DNA of 64,000 bases from CAWAWP01 sp963841205 (GCA_963841205.1 CAWJCH010000026.1:79369-143368), one strand, 5' to 3'. Positions 27,549 through 38,736 are shown, counted from the stretch's first letter. Numbers and translations: made by a program. Notes: generated by a model from the letters alone, not told the origin.

Positions 27549-28804
27549 TTAGCGTGTGTAGGTGGCGTTCTCGTCGATGTAGCCGTGGGTCAGGTCGCAG
27601 CCCCAGGCGGTGGCCTCCGAGGCGCCAGAGCCGAGCGTGACATCCACGTTGATGTCCGCCGGCTTCATGGCGGTCTTGGCCGCGGCGGGATCATACTCTG
27701 CCGCGCGTCCGCCAGAGACTAGCGTAACCCCGTTGATCGTCAGCGCGAGATCGCTATGTGCAAAGTCCGCGCCGCTGGCGCCAAGCGCGGCGATGACGCG
27801 GCCCCAGTTGGCGTCGCCGCCCGCCACGGCGCATTGCCAGAGCGGCGAGGCCGTCACCGCGCGGGCTGCCTTGCGCGCGTCGGCCTCGGTCTGCGCACCT
27901 TTGACACGGACGATCATCAGGTGGGTCGCGCCTTCGCCGTCGCGCGCCATCTCGCGCGCCAGGTAGCGAGTGACGTAGCGCAGCGCCGTGGCGAAGGTCT
28001 CGGCCCCGGGCGCGCCCACCTTGAGGGGCGCGTTGCCGGCGAGCGCCGCTGGCGAAGACGAAGGCGGAGTCGTTGGTGGACATGTCGCCGTCGACGCAGA
28101 CCATGTTGAAGGAATCGTTGACAGCGGCACGCATGAACTCTTTGAGAGAGGCGGGCGTCGACAGCGGCGTCGGTGGTGAGGTAGCAGAGCATCGTCGCCA
28201 TATTGGGGTAGATCATGCCGACGCCCTTGGTCGAGCCGCCCAGGCGAACCGTCGCGCCGCCGACCTCGAACTCAACGGCGACCATCTTGGGGCGCGTGTC
28301 GGTGGTCATGATGCCGCGCGAGAAGTCGGGTCCGCCGTCGGCGCTGACCTCAATCTGGCGGATGCCCTGCTCGACCTTATCCATCGGCAGCGGTCGCCCG
28401 ATGATGCCAGTGGACGAGACCATCACGAGATTGGGGTCGGCGATGCCCAGCTTCTCGGCGGTCAGCTCGGCCATGCGGCGGGCGTCGCGTATCCCTTGCT
28501 CGCCGTTGGAGCAGTTGGCGTTGCCGCTGTTGACGACGACGGCCTGCGCGGTGTAGCCGCTGGCGGCGAGATGTTCTTTGCAGACCTGGACGGTATGGGC
28601 GGCGGTGCGGCTGGTGGTGAAGGTGGCGGCGACGAGGCAGGGCGCATCGGCGACGAGCATCGCCAGGTCGGGGCTGCCGGCCTCGGACTTGATGCCGCAG
28701 GACGTGTTGCCAGCGCGGAAGCCCTTCGCCGCCGTCGCGCCGCCGTCGATCAGGCGTAGGCCATCCGGTAGATCGCGCGTCATGTAGTCACTGAACTCAG
28801 GCAC
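27549..28804 (-). CDS. argJ: Bifunctional glutamate N-acetyltransferase/amino-acid acetyltransferase, two frameshifts
   Basis: ArgJ recycles the acetyl group from acetylornithine to glutamate. Segments MLVADAPCLVAATFTTSRTAAHTVQVC, VVVNSGNANCSNGEQG and GMIYPNMATMLCYLTTDA are diagnostic; the threonine of ATML is the autocleavage site and nucleophile. Two indels break it: an extra base near 28155 (restoring VDAASLKEFMRAAVNDSFN) and a missing base near 28050 (restoring ASGALAGNAPLKV). The third frame then runs to the correct end, TLGSGASEATAWGCDLTHGYIDENATYTR. It starts at GTG 28804 after AGGAGCAGAGCGCC. First gene of the argJ-argD unit. Confidence 0.88.
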
Positions 28805-28888
28805 GGCGCTCTGCTCCTCTTTCGCTGCGCGTCATGGTAGGCAACGTCGCGCTCCCTGGCGACAGGCATCCCTCGGCACAGCCCGCGT

Positions 28889-28917
28889 ATTGTACAACCG
28901 GCTTGTGCGCGCCGCAA
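28889..28917 (-). promoter_or_regulatory. Predicted promoter of argJ-argD
   Basis: On the minus strand TTGCGG (28917-28912), exactly 17 bp, and TACAAT (28894-28889). The transcript would start near 28882, about 80 bp before argJ. The rest of 28918-29499 holds a purine-rich stretch but no gene or recognisable riboswitch. Confidence 0.65.
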
Positions 28918-29499
28918 CGCGTCGGGCCAGCAGGGGTAAGGACGTTCGGCGCGACCCCTCCGCGCAGACGGGGCGCGAGAGGCGGAAATACGAGCAGACC
29001 CAGAAAATTGCGCTTATCCGTCGCCGGCCGCATGGCCCGTTTGGTCGAGGGGGCTACCGTCGTCAGGCACATGAGACCGCATGACGCCGGAGCTGTCGCC
29101 GGTGCGGGTCCGCCGGATCATTTCCGTTTCTTTCCGCTTCTGCGTCGAGATCGTCTCTTCGCGATCGATTTTCAGCGGGTTCGAGGGGCTGGGTGCGGAA
29201 AGGGGAAATGGGCGATCTCCTGGCGGTTTCGCGCAGTGCGATGAGGGAGGATATGTGGGGGAGGTGAGGGGGGGTGTTGGCAGAAGAATAGATGTTCTGG
29301 CAGAGACAGTGTAGCATGTGGGGAGTGGGATCGCAAGGGGCGTTGTGGCGCGGAATGAGCTATTTGGCGGCGAAGGGCACGTTTCTTGTCATACGGCGCG
29401 CACGTAGCGGATAATGCCCATGATGTGCGGGATGCTGGGCACGCTCTGCCCGCGCCCGCACAGCGACACGATCGGTCCCGCGAGCAGAAGGTGCACCTG

Positions 29500-31146
29500 A
29501 TGAGCGTTGCCGGAGAGGTTGCGGGGACGTCTATGCGGTCCAACGCAGCGGCAGCGCGTAGCGCGACGGCGCCCGCGTCGAGCGAGATGATCGCCATTCT
29601 GGACTATGGGTCGCAGTACAGCCCACTGATCGCGCGTCGGGTGCGCGAGAGCCACGTCTACTGCGAGCTGCTACCGGCGACGACGACAATGGACGAGTTG
29701 CGGCGGCGCGGCGCGAAGGGCGTGATCCTCTCCGGCGGGCCGGATAGCGTCTACGACGACGGCGCGCGACGCGTCGATCAGGCGATCCTGGAGAGCGATC
29801 TGCCGGTGCTCGGCATCTGCTATGGCATGCAGCTCTTGGCGAATCAGCTTGGCGGCAGCGTCGAGCCGCATTCGGGGCGCCGCGAGTACGGCCCCGCGCA
29901 TATCACGGCGGTGGCGGGCGCCGCGGGCGACGCCCTCTTCGCGGGGCTAGCGCAGGACGGCGACGTCGCGCTGGACGTGTGGATGAGCCATGGCGATAGC
30001 GTCGGCACGCCGCCGCCGGGCTTCACGCCGCTGGCGCGCTCGGCGTCGGGAACGCTGGCGGCGATGAGCGACGGGGCGGGCCGCTTCGGCATCCAGTTTC
30101 ATCCCGAGGTGGCGCATACGCCGCAGGGTAAGGCGATCCTGGAGAACTTCCTCTTCCGCGTCTGCGCCTGCGCGCCGAATTGGACGCCGAGCGCGTTCAT
30201 CGAGGAGTCGGTAGAGCGTATCCGCGCCCAGGTCGGCGACGGGCGCGTGATCTGCGGCCTCTCTGGCGGAGTGGATTCGGCGGTGGCGGCGCTGCTGGTG
30301 CATCAAGCGATCGGCGACCGGCTGACCTGCATCTTCGTGGATACGGGCTGCATGCGGGCGGGCGAGCCGGAACAGGTAGTCGAGACTTTCCAGGCGCACC
30401 TGCATATTCCGCTGGTGGCGGTTGACGCGCGCGAGCGCTTTCTCTCGCGGCTTACTGGGGTGGTCGATCCCGAGCGGAAGCGCAAGATCATCGGCGAGGA
30501 GTTCGTGCGCGTCTTCGAGGGCGAGGCGGAACGGCTGCGCGAGCAGGCGGCGGTCGATTTCCTGGCACAGGGCACGCTCTATCCCGATGTGATCGAGAGC
30601 ACCAGCGCGGACGCCAACGCGGCGCAGAAGATCAAGACGCATCACAACGTCGGTGGGCTGCCAGAGGGCATGCAGTTCAAGCTGATCGAGCCGCTGCGCT
30701 ACCTCTTCAAGGATGAGGTGCGGCAGATCGGCGCGGAGCTGGGCCTGCCGGAAGAGTGGGTCTGGCGGCATCCCTTCCCCGGCCCGGGGCTGGCGATCCG
30801 CGTGCTCGGAGAGGTGACGCACGAGCGGCTGGAGACACTGCGCAAGGCGGACACCATCGTGATCGAGGAGCTGCGCAGCGCGGGGCTGTTCCGCCAGATC
30901 GGGCAGGCCTTCGCGGTGCTGACTCCGCTGCAGAGCGTGGGCGTGATGGGTGACAACCGCACCTACGCGAATATGGTGGCCGTACGCGCGGTGACGACGG
31001 GGGACTTCATGACGGCGGACTGGGCACGGCTGCCGCACGATTTGCTGGGGCGCATCTCGAACCGCATCGTGAACGAGGTGCCGGGGGTGAACCGCGTGGT
31101 GTATGACATCACGAGCAAGCCGCCGGCCACCATCGAGTGGGAGTAG
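29500..31146 (+). CDS. guaA: GMP synthase (glutamine-hydrolysing)
   Basis: Converts XMP to GMP using glutamine and ATP. The N-terminal class I amidotransferase has the nucleophile in VLGICYGMQLLANQLGG and the His/Glu pair in GIQFHPEVAHT. The ATP pyrophosphatase domain has the PP-loop GLSGGVDSAVAALL. The C-terminal dimerisation domain ends with the family motif KPPATIEWE. The ATG at 29500 follows AGAAGGTG and gives 548 residues, about 25 longer than usual; ATG 29587 (519 residues) would match typical length but lacks a ribosome site. Confidence 0.96.
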   Translation: MSVAGEVAGTSMRSNAAAARSATAPASSEMIAILDYGSQYSPLIARRVRESHVYCELLPATTTMDELRRRGAKGVILSGGPDSVYDDGARRVDQAILESDLPVLGICYGMQLLANQLGGSVEPHSGRREYGPAHITAVAGAAGDALFAGLAQDGDVALDVWMSHGDSVGTPPPGFTPLARSASGTLAAMSDGAGRFGIQFHPEVAHTPQGKAILENFLFRVCACAPNWTPSAFIEESVERIRAQVGDGRVICGLSGGVDSAVAALLVHQAIGDRLTCIFVDTGCMRAGEPEQVVETFQAHLHIPLVAVDARERFLSRLTGVVDPERKRKIIGEEFVRVFEGEAERLREQAAVDFLAQGTLYPDVIESTSADANAAQKIKTHHNVGGLPEGMQFKLIEPLRYLFKDEVRQIGAELGLPEEWVWRHPFPGPGLAIRVLGEVTHERLETLRKADTIVIEELRSAGLFRQIGQAFAVLTPLQSVGVMGDNRTYANMVAVRAVTTGDFMTADWARLPHDLLGRISNRIVNEVPGVNRVVYDITSKPPATIEWE

Positions 31147-31226
31147 GGGGTGCAGAGGTTCACCACAGAGGACGCGGAGTTGGAGAGGTAGTGGCGTCCA
31201 GAAGGGCGTGAAGGGCTATTCCTACA

Positions 31227-31865
31227 TCATGCGGGCGGCGTTGCATTACGGCGGAGCCAGTACCAGGAGGAGGCAAAGCCGCGTCCCGTATCGGTGCCTG
31301 GGACGGCGCACTCGACGGTGAAGGCAGGGGCGAAGAGGTCGCGCACCTCGTCGGAGGTGATGCCCAATGGATGTGCGCCGAGCATGCGGGGTCCGAAGGC
31401 GTAGAGCAGGAAGAGCGCGTCCGGCGCGGCGTGGCGGGCGACTCCTTGGGCGTAACCGGGCCACTTTTCGCGCGGGATGCCGTGGAGGCACCCTTGGTCG
31501 AATAACAGGGTGAAGGGACCGTCGAGGGCGCGATCCTCCAGGCGTGAGGCGTCCGCGCGGAGGAAGGTGACGGCGCCTGGGAGCGAGCCCGCGGCGCGCG
31601 TTTTGGCGCGGGCGCGGCGGATGGCGGGCGCGGCGAAGTCGAGTCCGGTGACGCGCCAACCGGCACGGGCGAGGTAGAGCGCCGTGGTGCCCGTGCCGCA
31701 GCCGATGTCGAGCGCGCAACCAGGCGGCAGTGCGTGCAGCCCCTCGACGATCTCGCGAAGCTCAGGCGGGGCGATGCCGGTATCCCATGGCGCGCGACCG
31801 CGCAGGTAAGCGAGCGAGAAGGTCAAGCGATCGAGCTTCAGGCGGCGCAGCAAATCGTGGAGCAT
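31227..31865 (-). CDS. Class I SAM-dependent methyltransferase
   Basis: About 212 residues with the SAM-binding motif ALDIGCGTGTTALYLARAGWRVTGLDF, a second acidic motif at LRADASRL and the post-motif FTLLFDQGCLHGIP. This arrangement resembles thiopurine or tellurite-resistance type methyltransferases. The substrate is not deducible. The start at ATG 31865 has no strong ribosome site; the frame opens 19 codons earlier. Convergent with guaA. Confidence 0.8.
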   Translation of the reverse strand: MLHDLLRRLKLDRLTFSLAYLRGRAPWDTGIAPPELREIVEGLHALPPGCALDIGCGTGTTALYLARAGWRVTGLDFAAPAIRRARAKTRAAGSLPGAVTFLRADASRLEDRALDGPFTLLFDQGCLHGIPREKWPGYAQGVARHAAPDALFLLYAFGPRMLGAHPLGITSDEVRDLFAPAFTVECAVPGTDTGRGFASSWYWLRRNATPPA

Positions 31866-32068
31866 GTGAGGACATTCCAGAACTCTGATGGAGGTCTCTA
31901 CGCAGCAGATCTCAGGAGCCATCGCCCCATTTCAGCGAAGCGATGGTGGCGGCAGCAAAGACAACCCGACATTGAGTCGATCGAAGGTACTCCAGTAACA
32001 GATGTCGGGTGTGGTTACCGAGCCGTGACACGTGTCGCCGATGCACCCCGCGTGGCAGGATGTCACAT

Positions 32069-32800
32069 TCAAGCCTTCGTCGGGGCGGGTCGATACAGGC
32101 GCCGCCAGAGGCGCGCAAACCCCAACACGACTCCGGTGCTGGCGAGACCTCCGACGACGCCGACGACCGCGCTGAACACCTGGTGGAAGAATAATGCTCC
32201 TTGCAGGTCTTGCAGGATGAACGCCCCCAGATCGTGGCTACCACTGCTGTGGAAGTCGTCTATCGCGCCATCCTGCAGCCAGAACTGATACCAGTGGGAG
32301 CCGCCCCAAAGCGTATAGTTCAGCAGCGTTACGCCCAGGCTCCAAATGGCGGTGCCTATCGTCAGCGCCCAAATTGCGGCCACTACCCCTTCGCGGAGCC
32401 GCTGACTCCGCACACTCGCCGCTGCCCCGACGAGCAGGGCAATCCCCACAAACAGGGAATATATGGTGACCGGGCCGTCATCGGGGCCAAGAGCCATGCC
32501 GGAGAAATCGCGCGCAAGGAAGCCTAGGTAGACGGCGGCGAACAGCGCCCCGAGGCCCATGCTGATCCCCACCGTGCGGGGGAACGCGTGAAAGGCCAGC
32601 GGGCCAACAAGCGCCAGGAGGGCGAGCAGGCACTGTAGGCCGATCACGCCTAGCACGTCCCACACCCCCTCTGCCGAGCCAAGATCTGAGGGGACCACGC
32701 GCAGGCCCAGTACGATCAAGCAGACATTGCTCGCGAGCACGAGGAGGAAGAGGCGTTCGATCCAGGTGGTGCGGCGCAGCGCATGGAGGATGCCCGCCAT
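32069..32800 (-). CDS. Membrane protein of unknown function
   Basis: A 243-residue protein with six hydrophobic segments, including LFLLVLASNVCLIVLGL, GLQCLLALLALVGPLAF, GISMGLGALFAAVYLGFLA, YSLFVGIALLVGAAASV, AAIWALTIGTAIWSLGVTLL and FHQVFSAVVGVVGGLASTGVVLGFA. No conserved polar motif in the helices points to a transport or enzyme class. ATG 32800 follows AGAGGAAAGGAAAC. I do not recognise a family. Confidence 0.65.
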   Translation of the reverse strand: MAGILHALRRTTWIERLFLLVLASNVCLIVLGLRVVPSDLGSAEGVWDVLGVIGLQCLLALLALVGPLAFHAFPRTVGISMGLGALFAAVYLGFLARDFSGMALGPDDGPVTIYSLFVGIALLVGAAASVRSQRLREGVVAAIWALTIGTAIWSLGVTLLNYTLWGGSHWYQFWLQDGAIDDFHSSGSHDLGAFILQDLQGALFFHQVFSAVVGVVGGLASTGVVLGFARLWRRLYRPAPTKA

Positions 32801-32971
32801 GTTTCCTTTCCTCTGACATTGCCTGAGATGAAGTGGACCCCTTAGTGCGAGGCGAGCGTATCATCGCCGTCAGGATTGCTGGGCGTCATCTATGCACTAC
32901 GGGCGGGCGGGGGATCATCCCGGCGTGCCCTGCACCGACGAGCCAAGCCAGCATGTCATAGCCCTCTCACG

Positions 32972-33058
32972 CTACAGTCGCGCAGGTTCCGGAACGTCGA
33001 AAGCAAGCGATGCGACGACAAAGAGCATGACTGCGCCAGCAACGAAAAATGATGACAT
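32972..33058 (-). CDS. Very small single-helix membrane protein (28 aa), tentative
   Basis: ATG 33058 follows CGAGGTTAAACCG. The product is one hydrophobic helix (FFVAGAVMLFVVASLAF) ending DVPEPARL. It resembles the first half of widespread two-helix mini-proteins and may be a truncated one. The stretch 32801-33282 has no other gene. Confidence 0.35.
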   Translation of the reverse strand: MSSFFVAGAVMLFVVASLAFDVPEPARL

Positions 33059-33282
33059 CGGTTTAACCTCGTGAACGCCGCTTGTACGCGCCGCATGCTC
33101 GTTGGCAGCGTCCAGTGTAGCAGCACAATCCAGCAGTGTATGGCGGTGGCGGTTCCGGCGAGCAGTTTGGCATGCGTCGGCTCGATGGCAAGTTGCGGCG
33201 CGGCATCCGATAGCAGTATGCTGGGGGGACTTGCGCCTCGCGAGTGGGCGCGGAACGAGCGAGCGATGCCAGGAGGTGCGAC

Positions 33283-34587
33283 GTGCGGGCGGAGGCTGAA
33301 GGGCACAGTGCGTCGGTGGCGGGCAGCCGGGGCGACCACACACGCTGGAACTTCGCCATGTTCGGCGCGGACATCGCGCTCTTCAGCCTCGGCCTCGCGA
33401 TCTCGTCGTCCTATACGGTGCTGCCGATCTTTGTGGCGCATCTCACGCCGAACAACGTCGCGGTGGCGCTGATCCCGGCGATACGCGCGCTCGGGCTGTA
33501 TGGGCCGCAGCTCCTCGTCGCGCCGATGGTGGAGCGCCTGCGGCACGCGCTGCCGTTCATCCTGGTGGCGACGATCCTGGAGCGGGTGCCGTACCTGGTG
33601 CTGGCCTTTGGCGCGATCTGGCTGGCCGCGGACCACCCGAACGCGCTGCTGGTCCTCTTCTTCGTCATGATCTTCCTGGCACTCTTCGGCGGCGGGCTGA
33701 CCTATCCCGCGTGGCTGGACATGATCGCGCGGTCGATACCGAGGACGTGGCTTGGTCGCTTCATGGGCTTCTGGATGGGTGCGGGCGGCGTGCTGGGCGT
33801 CGCAGGAGCGGCGGTCGCCGCGGCGCTGCTGGCGAACGTGGCGTGGCCGCTGAACTTTGCGCTGTGCTTCGGGCTGACCTTCGCGGCGATGGCGATCTCG
33901 TTCGTTCTACTTGCGATGGGCCGCGAACCGGCGCGCGCGGCACGGACCACGCAACCGACGCGTGAGACGACCCAGCTGCGCGACGTCGCGGCGCTGGTGC
34001 GCGAGGATGCCGCACTACGGCGCTTCCTGGTGGCGAATGCATTGGTGGGCATCGCGACGATGGCGGGCGCGCTCTACGCCGTCTCCGCGTTGCGCGTCGG
34101 CGGGCTGAACGATGCGGAGGTGGGTACCGAGAGCACGGTGTTCTTCGTGGCGATGACGGCGGGCAACTTCGTCTGGGGCGCGATCGGCGACCGCTTCGGC
34201 CACCGCGCGGTGCTGCTCTGGGGCACACTCTGTGCCGGATTGGCGGCGGTGCTTGGGTTGACGGCATTTGGCTTCGTGGCATACGCCGCGGTCTTCCTAG
34301 CGCTGGGGCTGAGCGTCTCGGGCGTGCAGCTCGCCGGCTTCACATTGATCACCGAGTTCGGGCCGGAGGAACGCCGCCCGACCTATGTGGCGCTCGCCTC
34401 GGTGGCCTACGCGCCGTTCGTCATCGGCGCGCCGATCCTTGGCGGCTTCGTGGCGAACGCGTGGGGCTACGCGCCCGTCTTCGTCTTCACGGCGGTGGCC
34501 GCGCTGGCGGGCGCCATCGTGCTGCGCTTCTGGGTGCCGGACCCGCAAGCTCGGCACGCGGCGGCTCCCGCAGTGGTGCGCCACTAA
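33283..34587 (+). CDS. MFS transporter
   Basis: A 434-residue, 12-helix major facilitator protein. The two halves each carry an MFS loop; the second shows FVWGAIGDRFGHRAVLLWG, a motif-A-like element. The long first half (ALFSLGLAISSSYTVLPIFVAHLTP) resembles transporters of unknown substrate. AGGAGG six bases before GTG 33283 fixes the start. It converges with the PLD gene, stops only 6 bp apart. Confidence 0.85.
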   Translation: MRAEAEGHSASVAGSRGDHTRWNFAMFGADIALFSLGLAISSSYTVLPIFVAHLTPNNVAVALIPAIRALGLYGPQLLVAPMVERLRHALPFILVATILERVPYLVLAFGAIWLAADHPNALLVLFFVMIFLALFGGGLTYPAWLDMIARSIPRTWLGRFMGFWMGAGGVLGVAGAAVAAALLANVAWPLNFALCFGLTFAAMAISFVLLAMGREPARAARTTQPTRETTQLRDVAALVREDAALRRFLVANALVGIATMAGALYAVSALRVGGLNDAEVGTESTVFFVAMTAGNFVWGAIGDRFGHRAVLLWGTLCAGLAAVLGLTAFGFVAYAAVFLALGLSVSGVQLAGFTLITEFGPEERRPTYVALASVAYAPFVIGAPILGGFVANAWGYAPVFVFTAVAALAGAIVLRFWVPDPQARHAAAPAVVRH

Positions 34588-34593
34588 ACGATC

Positions 34594-35667
34594 CTACGCG
34601 GCTTTGGCGACGGCCCAGTCGAGGCCGAAGGTGTGCTCGAAGGTGCTGAGCGCCGGCGTGTCGTCGATCATGATGCCCAGCTCGCGGTTCTTATCCAGTG
34701 AGGTGGCCGAGAAGTTCTCGGAGCCGGTGAAGGCGAGCGCGCCGTCCGCGACGACGAGCTTGGCGTGCATGTACGGCGAGGTGATGTAGCGCACATGGAC
34801 GCCGCCGTTTAGGAGGGTCGTCACGTCGGTATCGTTGCCGGACCCGCTGTCCGGCTTGGGCAGGATGAGATCCACCTCCACGCCACGCTTGGCGGCGGCG
34901 ATCATCGCGGCCTCAGAGGCGTCGTCGGCCATCTCCTCGTCCTCGATATGCAGGGTCTTCTTGGCGCTGGCGATCAGCGCCGCGAGGGTCGCGCGCGAGT
35001 TTACGGGGCTGAGCACGATCTGAGCCTGCGCATAGGTGCTCGACGGTGGCGTCTTGCGGTCCCAGTCATCCTGAAAGATGGTATGTATCTCGGCGATATC
35101 TTTCTGGTCGGTGTCGATCACGCCGTACTCGCGGTTCTTCGTCGAGCCATTGCCGCCGAGCGCGGCGCGGCTGAGGTTGGCCGTGAGGACGTAGAGCGTG
35201 TCGTCGTCCACCAGCATCATCTTCTCGTGGGTGTAGCGGAATGCTGAGTCCGACGCCTCAGCCTTGACCCCCGCGGCGTTGAGCGCATCGATCAACGGCT
35301 GCGCGGCGGCGCCGCCGAAGGGATGCGGCTCTAGCATGACGCGCACGTCCACGCCACGATTCGCGGCATCCTCAAGGGCGTGGGTAACGTTGTTGTCCGT
35401 CAGCAGATAGACCTCGACCCAGATCGAGTCCGTCGCGCCCTTGATGGCGTTCAGCAGCGGCGTCTCGCCCGCATCCGGCTCGACGAAGACGCTCACCCCG
35501 GCAGCTGCGCAGAGCGAGCCGTCGCAGGTGGTGACGGCGGACTGCGCTGTGGGCACGGTCTGCGTGGTCGAAGGGAGCGAGCAGGAGGCCATCGCGAGCA
35601 CGCAGCAGAGCAGCATGAGCGCGCGCCATTTCAGCGGGGTGAAGTGAGACGAGGGGCGATGTAGCAT
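34594..35667 (-). CDS. Phospholipase D-like lipoprotein with two HKD motifs
   Basis: A 357-residue exported protein. The N-terminus is a lipoprotein signal (LMLLCCVLAMASC; cleavage before the Cys), so it should be anchored on the outer face of the membrane. Two PLD catalytic motifs are complete: YTHEKMMLVDD and YMHAKLVVADG, each followed by the downstream N or S residues (NLSRAALGG, GSENFSATS). The family cleaves or transfers phosphodiester bonds in phospholipids or DNA. No immunity or partner gene is adjacent. Confidence 0.9.
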   Translation of the reverse strand: MLHRPSSHFTPLKWRALMLLCCVLAMASCSLPSTTQTVPTAQSAVTTCDGSLCAAAGVSVFVEPDAGETPLLNAIKGATDSIWVEVYLLTDNNVTHALEDAANRGVDVRVMLEPHPFGGAAAQPLIDALNAAGVKAEASDSAFRYTHEKMMLVDDDTLYVLTANLSRAALGGNGSTKNREYGVIDTDQKDIAEIHTIFQDDWDRKTPPSSTYAQAQIVLSPVNSRATLAALIASAKKTLHIEDEEMADDASEAAMIAAAKRGVEVDLILPKPDSGSGNDTDVTTLLNGGVHVRYITSPYMHAKLVVADGALAFTGSENFSATSLDKNRELGIMIDDTPALSTFEHTFGLDWAVAKAA

Positions 35668-35796
35668 GGCAAGCCTCCGCGACGCAGTATACCTGCTAAA
35701 GCGCGGGGAGCAATCGCGCGGTACTTTTGCATGGAAAACGACGGCGAGCCGGCCAGCGGAAACCTCCTACCGACCGGCTCGTGCGCGGCGTAGTTC

Positions 35797-38032
35797 TTAC
35801 GGGTGCAGCGCGATGAAGAGCGGGGCCAGCACCAGCGTGATCGTGCTGAGCAGCTTGATGACGACGTGCAGCGACGGGCCGGCGGTGTCCTTGAAGGGGT
35901 CGCCCACCGTGTCGCCGACGACGCTGGCCGCGTGTGCCGCCGAGCCCTTGCCGAGCGTCTTGCCGTTCTCGTCCTTCAGATAGCCCGCCTCGATATACTT
36001 CTTGGCGTTGTCCCACGCGCCGCCGCCGTTGTTCATCACGAGCGCCATCATGATGCCGGCGATGGTGCCGACCATCAGCAGGCCAGCAGCGGCATACGGA
36101 CCAAGGATGACGCCGACGAGGATCGGCGTGCCGACGACGAGGATACCCGGCAACACCATCTGGCGCAGCGCCGCGCTGGTGCTGATATCCACGCAGCGGG
36201 CGTAGTCGGGCTCGGCGGTGCCCTGCATGATCCTGGGGTTAGCCTTGAACTGGCGGCGCACCTCCTCGATCATGCCCTGGGCGGCGGTGCCGACGGCGCG
36301 AATGGCAAGCGAGCTGAAGAGGAAGATCAGCATCGCGCCGATCAGCGCGGCGATGAAGATCGGCGGATTCGCCAGGTTGACGACGTACGGGAGGTTGCAG
36401 CCCGCCCTTGGTCGAGTGCTGCGAAAGGATGTCCAGGTAGGCGCTGAAGAGCAGGAAGGCCGCCAGCGCCGCCGAGCCGATGCCGTAGCCCTTGGTCAGC
36501 GCCTTCGTCGTGTTGCCAACGCCATCGAGCGCGTCGGTGATGTTGCGCACGGACTCCGGCGCGCCGCTCATCTCGACGATGCCGCCGGCGTTGTCGGTGA
36601 TCGGGCCGAAGGTGTCCATCGCCAGGATGTAGCCGGCGCTCATCAGCATGCCCAGCGTGGCGACGGCGGTGCCATAGATGCCGCCGATGCTCACCGCACC
36701 GTGGCTGCCAAGGCCCGAGAGCGTGCCAAGATAATAGGCGAGCCCGAGCGAGGCACAGATCGCCAGCACCGGCAGCGCGGTATTCTCGAAGCCGACAGCC
36801 AGGCCGGAGATGATCGTTGTCGCCGGTCCGGTCTTGCTGGCCTCAGCGATCTCGCGCACCGGGCGGTACGTGCCCGAGGTGTAGTACTGCGTGATGAACA
36901 CGAAGGCGATGCTGTTGAGGATGCCGACCAGGCCGCAGGCCGCGTAGACCCACCAGTTGTGGTTCGGCGGATCGAGCAAGAAATACGCCGCGCCGACGAT
37001 GCCAATTGCGGCGAAGAAGGCGGTGACGTAGTAGCCCTTGTTGAGCTGCCCCATGGCGATGTCGCCGGGATCGCGACCACCGGCCTGCCCAGGCTCGCGC
37101 ACGCCGGACTTGCGCACGACGGCCAGGCCGATCAGCGAGGCGATGATGCCGATGCCGACGGCGACCAGCGGGAAGATCACCCAGGCGGGATTGGGGTTGG
37201 TGGCGCTGATGGCGAGGGCAACCGCCGCGCCAAGGATCATCGCGCCGATGTTCTCCGCCGCGGTGGATTCGAAGATGTCCGCACCACGGCCGGCGCAGTC
37301 GCCGACGTTGTCACCGACGAGGTCCGCGATGACGGCAGGGTTGCGCGGATCATCCTCCGGGATGCCGGCCTCCACCTTGCCCACGAGATCAGCGCCGACG
37401 TCGGCGGCCTTGGTGTAGATGCCGCCGCCGAGCTGGGCGAAGAGGGCGACGAAGCTGGCGCCGAAGCCAAAGCCGACGATGGTAGCCGGCGTCGTGATGG
37501 GCGACGTGCCGCCGCCGAGCGCGCCGAAGAGGATGTACACAGCGGTGACGCCGAGCAGGCTCAGCGAGATCACGAGGAAGCCGGAGACGGCGCCGCCGCG
37601 CAGCGAGACCATCAAGGCGTCGCCTAGGCTGCGGCGGGCCGCGCTCGCCACCCGAATGTTCGCACGGACGGCCACCTGCATGCCGATGTAGCCGGCGATG
37701 CCGGAGCAGAACGCGCCGATGGCGAAGGCGATCGCCGTCTTCAGCGCGACGTGGACGGCATCATCGCCGTTGGAGGTGCCGCCAGCGCTCGAATTGGTGA
37801 TGAAGGCGAGCAACGCGGCGATCACGACGGCGGCGACGACGGCGAGCAGCGTGATCGTGCGGTACTGCCGGCGCAGATACGCCTGGGCGCCGGTGAAGAT
37901 GGCGTCGGAGACCTTGCGCATCTCCGGCGTGCCCGTATCCTGGCTCAGCACCCAGCGGATCAACAGGAGAGCACAGATGATCGCCAGGACGCTGGCGCCG
38001 ATGGGGACCGCAAGCCACCACATAATGTCCAC
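35797..38032 (-). CDS. hppA: Proton-translocating membrane pyrophosphatase (K+-independent type), frameshifted
   Basis: An integral membrane pump that uses pyrophosphate to move protons. The substrate site is intact: GGGIYTKAADVGADLVGKVE, then DDPRNPAVIADLVGDNVGDCAGRGADIFES, and at the end SVVGDTVGDPFKDTAGPSLHVVIKL. In NTTKALTKGYGIGSAAL the position that separates subclasses is lysine, typical of K+-independent proton pumps. The frame breaks near 36400 in a G-rich run (plus strand CCCGCCC); removing one base gives KGGCNLPYVVNLANPPIFIAALIGAM. GTG 38032 follows AGGAAGG. A sequence error is likely. Confidence 0.92.
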
Positions 38033-38397
38033 GAGTGTATTGCCTTCCTACGCTTGGCTTGCGCCAAGGCCTCGCTGCACAACGCCGCGTCGCGTTGGGG
38101 CAGTGGCGCCCGCACCGGCGGCGCACTCGTCCTGCCGTCGCCCAATGCCATGCCCAGTCGGGGGAGAAGGAACCCGCGCCAGACCGAGATGGGTAGGTAC
38201 ACCGTTCCTGGCGTGCTTGCGGATAATGCGTATCAGGGGAACCTGAGCAACGCGGAAACCGCCCACGTGCCATGCAGGGAATCGCGAGTATCGCAGACGC
38301 GTTCGTGCGTTCCGACGAACGCACGATGTGAGGAGTGTAACATAGGTGCACCAGCCTTGCAACCATGCGTCCTCACCGCGCTTGCGATCCGGCCAAC

Positions 38398-38427
38398 TTG
38401 CCCGCCTCCACGCAGCAATGGTATACT
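38398..38427 (+). promoter_or_regulatory. Predicted promoter of rpsO-pnp
   Basis: TTGCCC (38398-38403), 18-bp spacer and TATACT (38422-38427). This gives an rpsO leader of about 300 nt, long enough for a structured S15-binding region. The rest of 38033-38397 shows no gene. Confidence 0.6.
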
Positions 38428-38736
38428 TCTCCTCGTCTAAGACGTGTGATACACGAAGGGTCTGCCCAGGCGGTCTCGGGCAGACGAACGTTGGGATGCG
38501 ACGCCCCACACCCAGACGGCGTCGCTTGTCCTCGATTTTCCCGACGTGGGCCCACGAGCAAGACACACAGTCGCAGGCTCATTGCACGCCGGCACCTCCA
38601 TGCGGATTGGACGTGCATTCAGGAGTCTGCGCGGTTGCCCGAATGTGGTGAGCGCCGGCGCGCGCTCGTAGAGCACCAAAAGGAGGAGGCCACCGCACCG
38701 GCAGAGCATTCGTCGGTTGCGTGTGGCCGCGAACGC

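Noticed and set aside
36218..37627. 469-codon plus-strand open frame opposite hppA
   Set aside because: It is an antisense shadow of a well-supported gene, rich in R, G, H and D with no motif or ribosome site.
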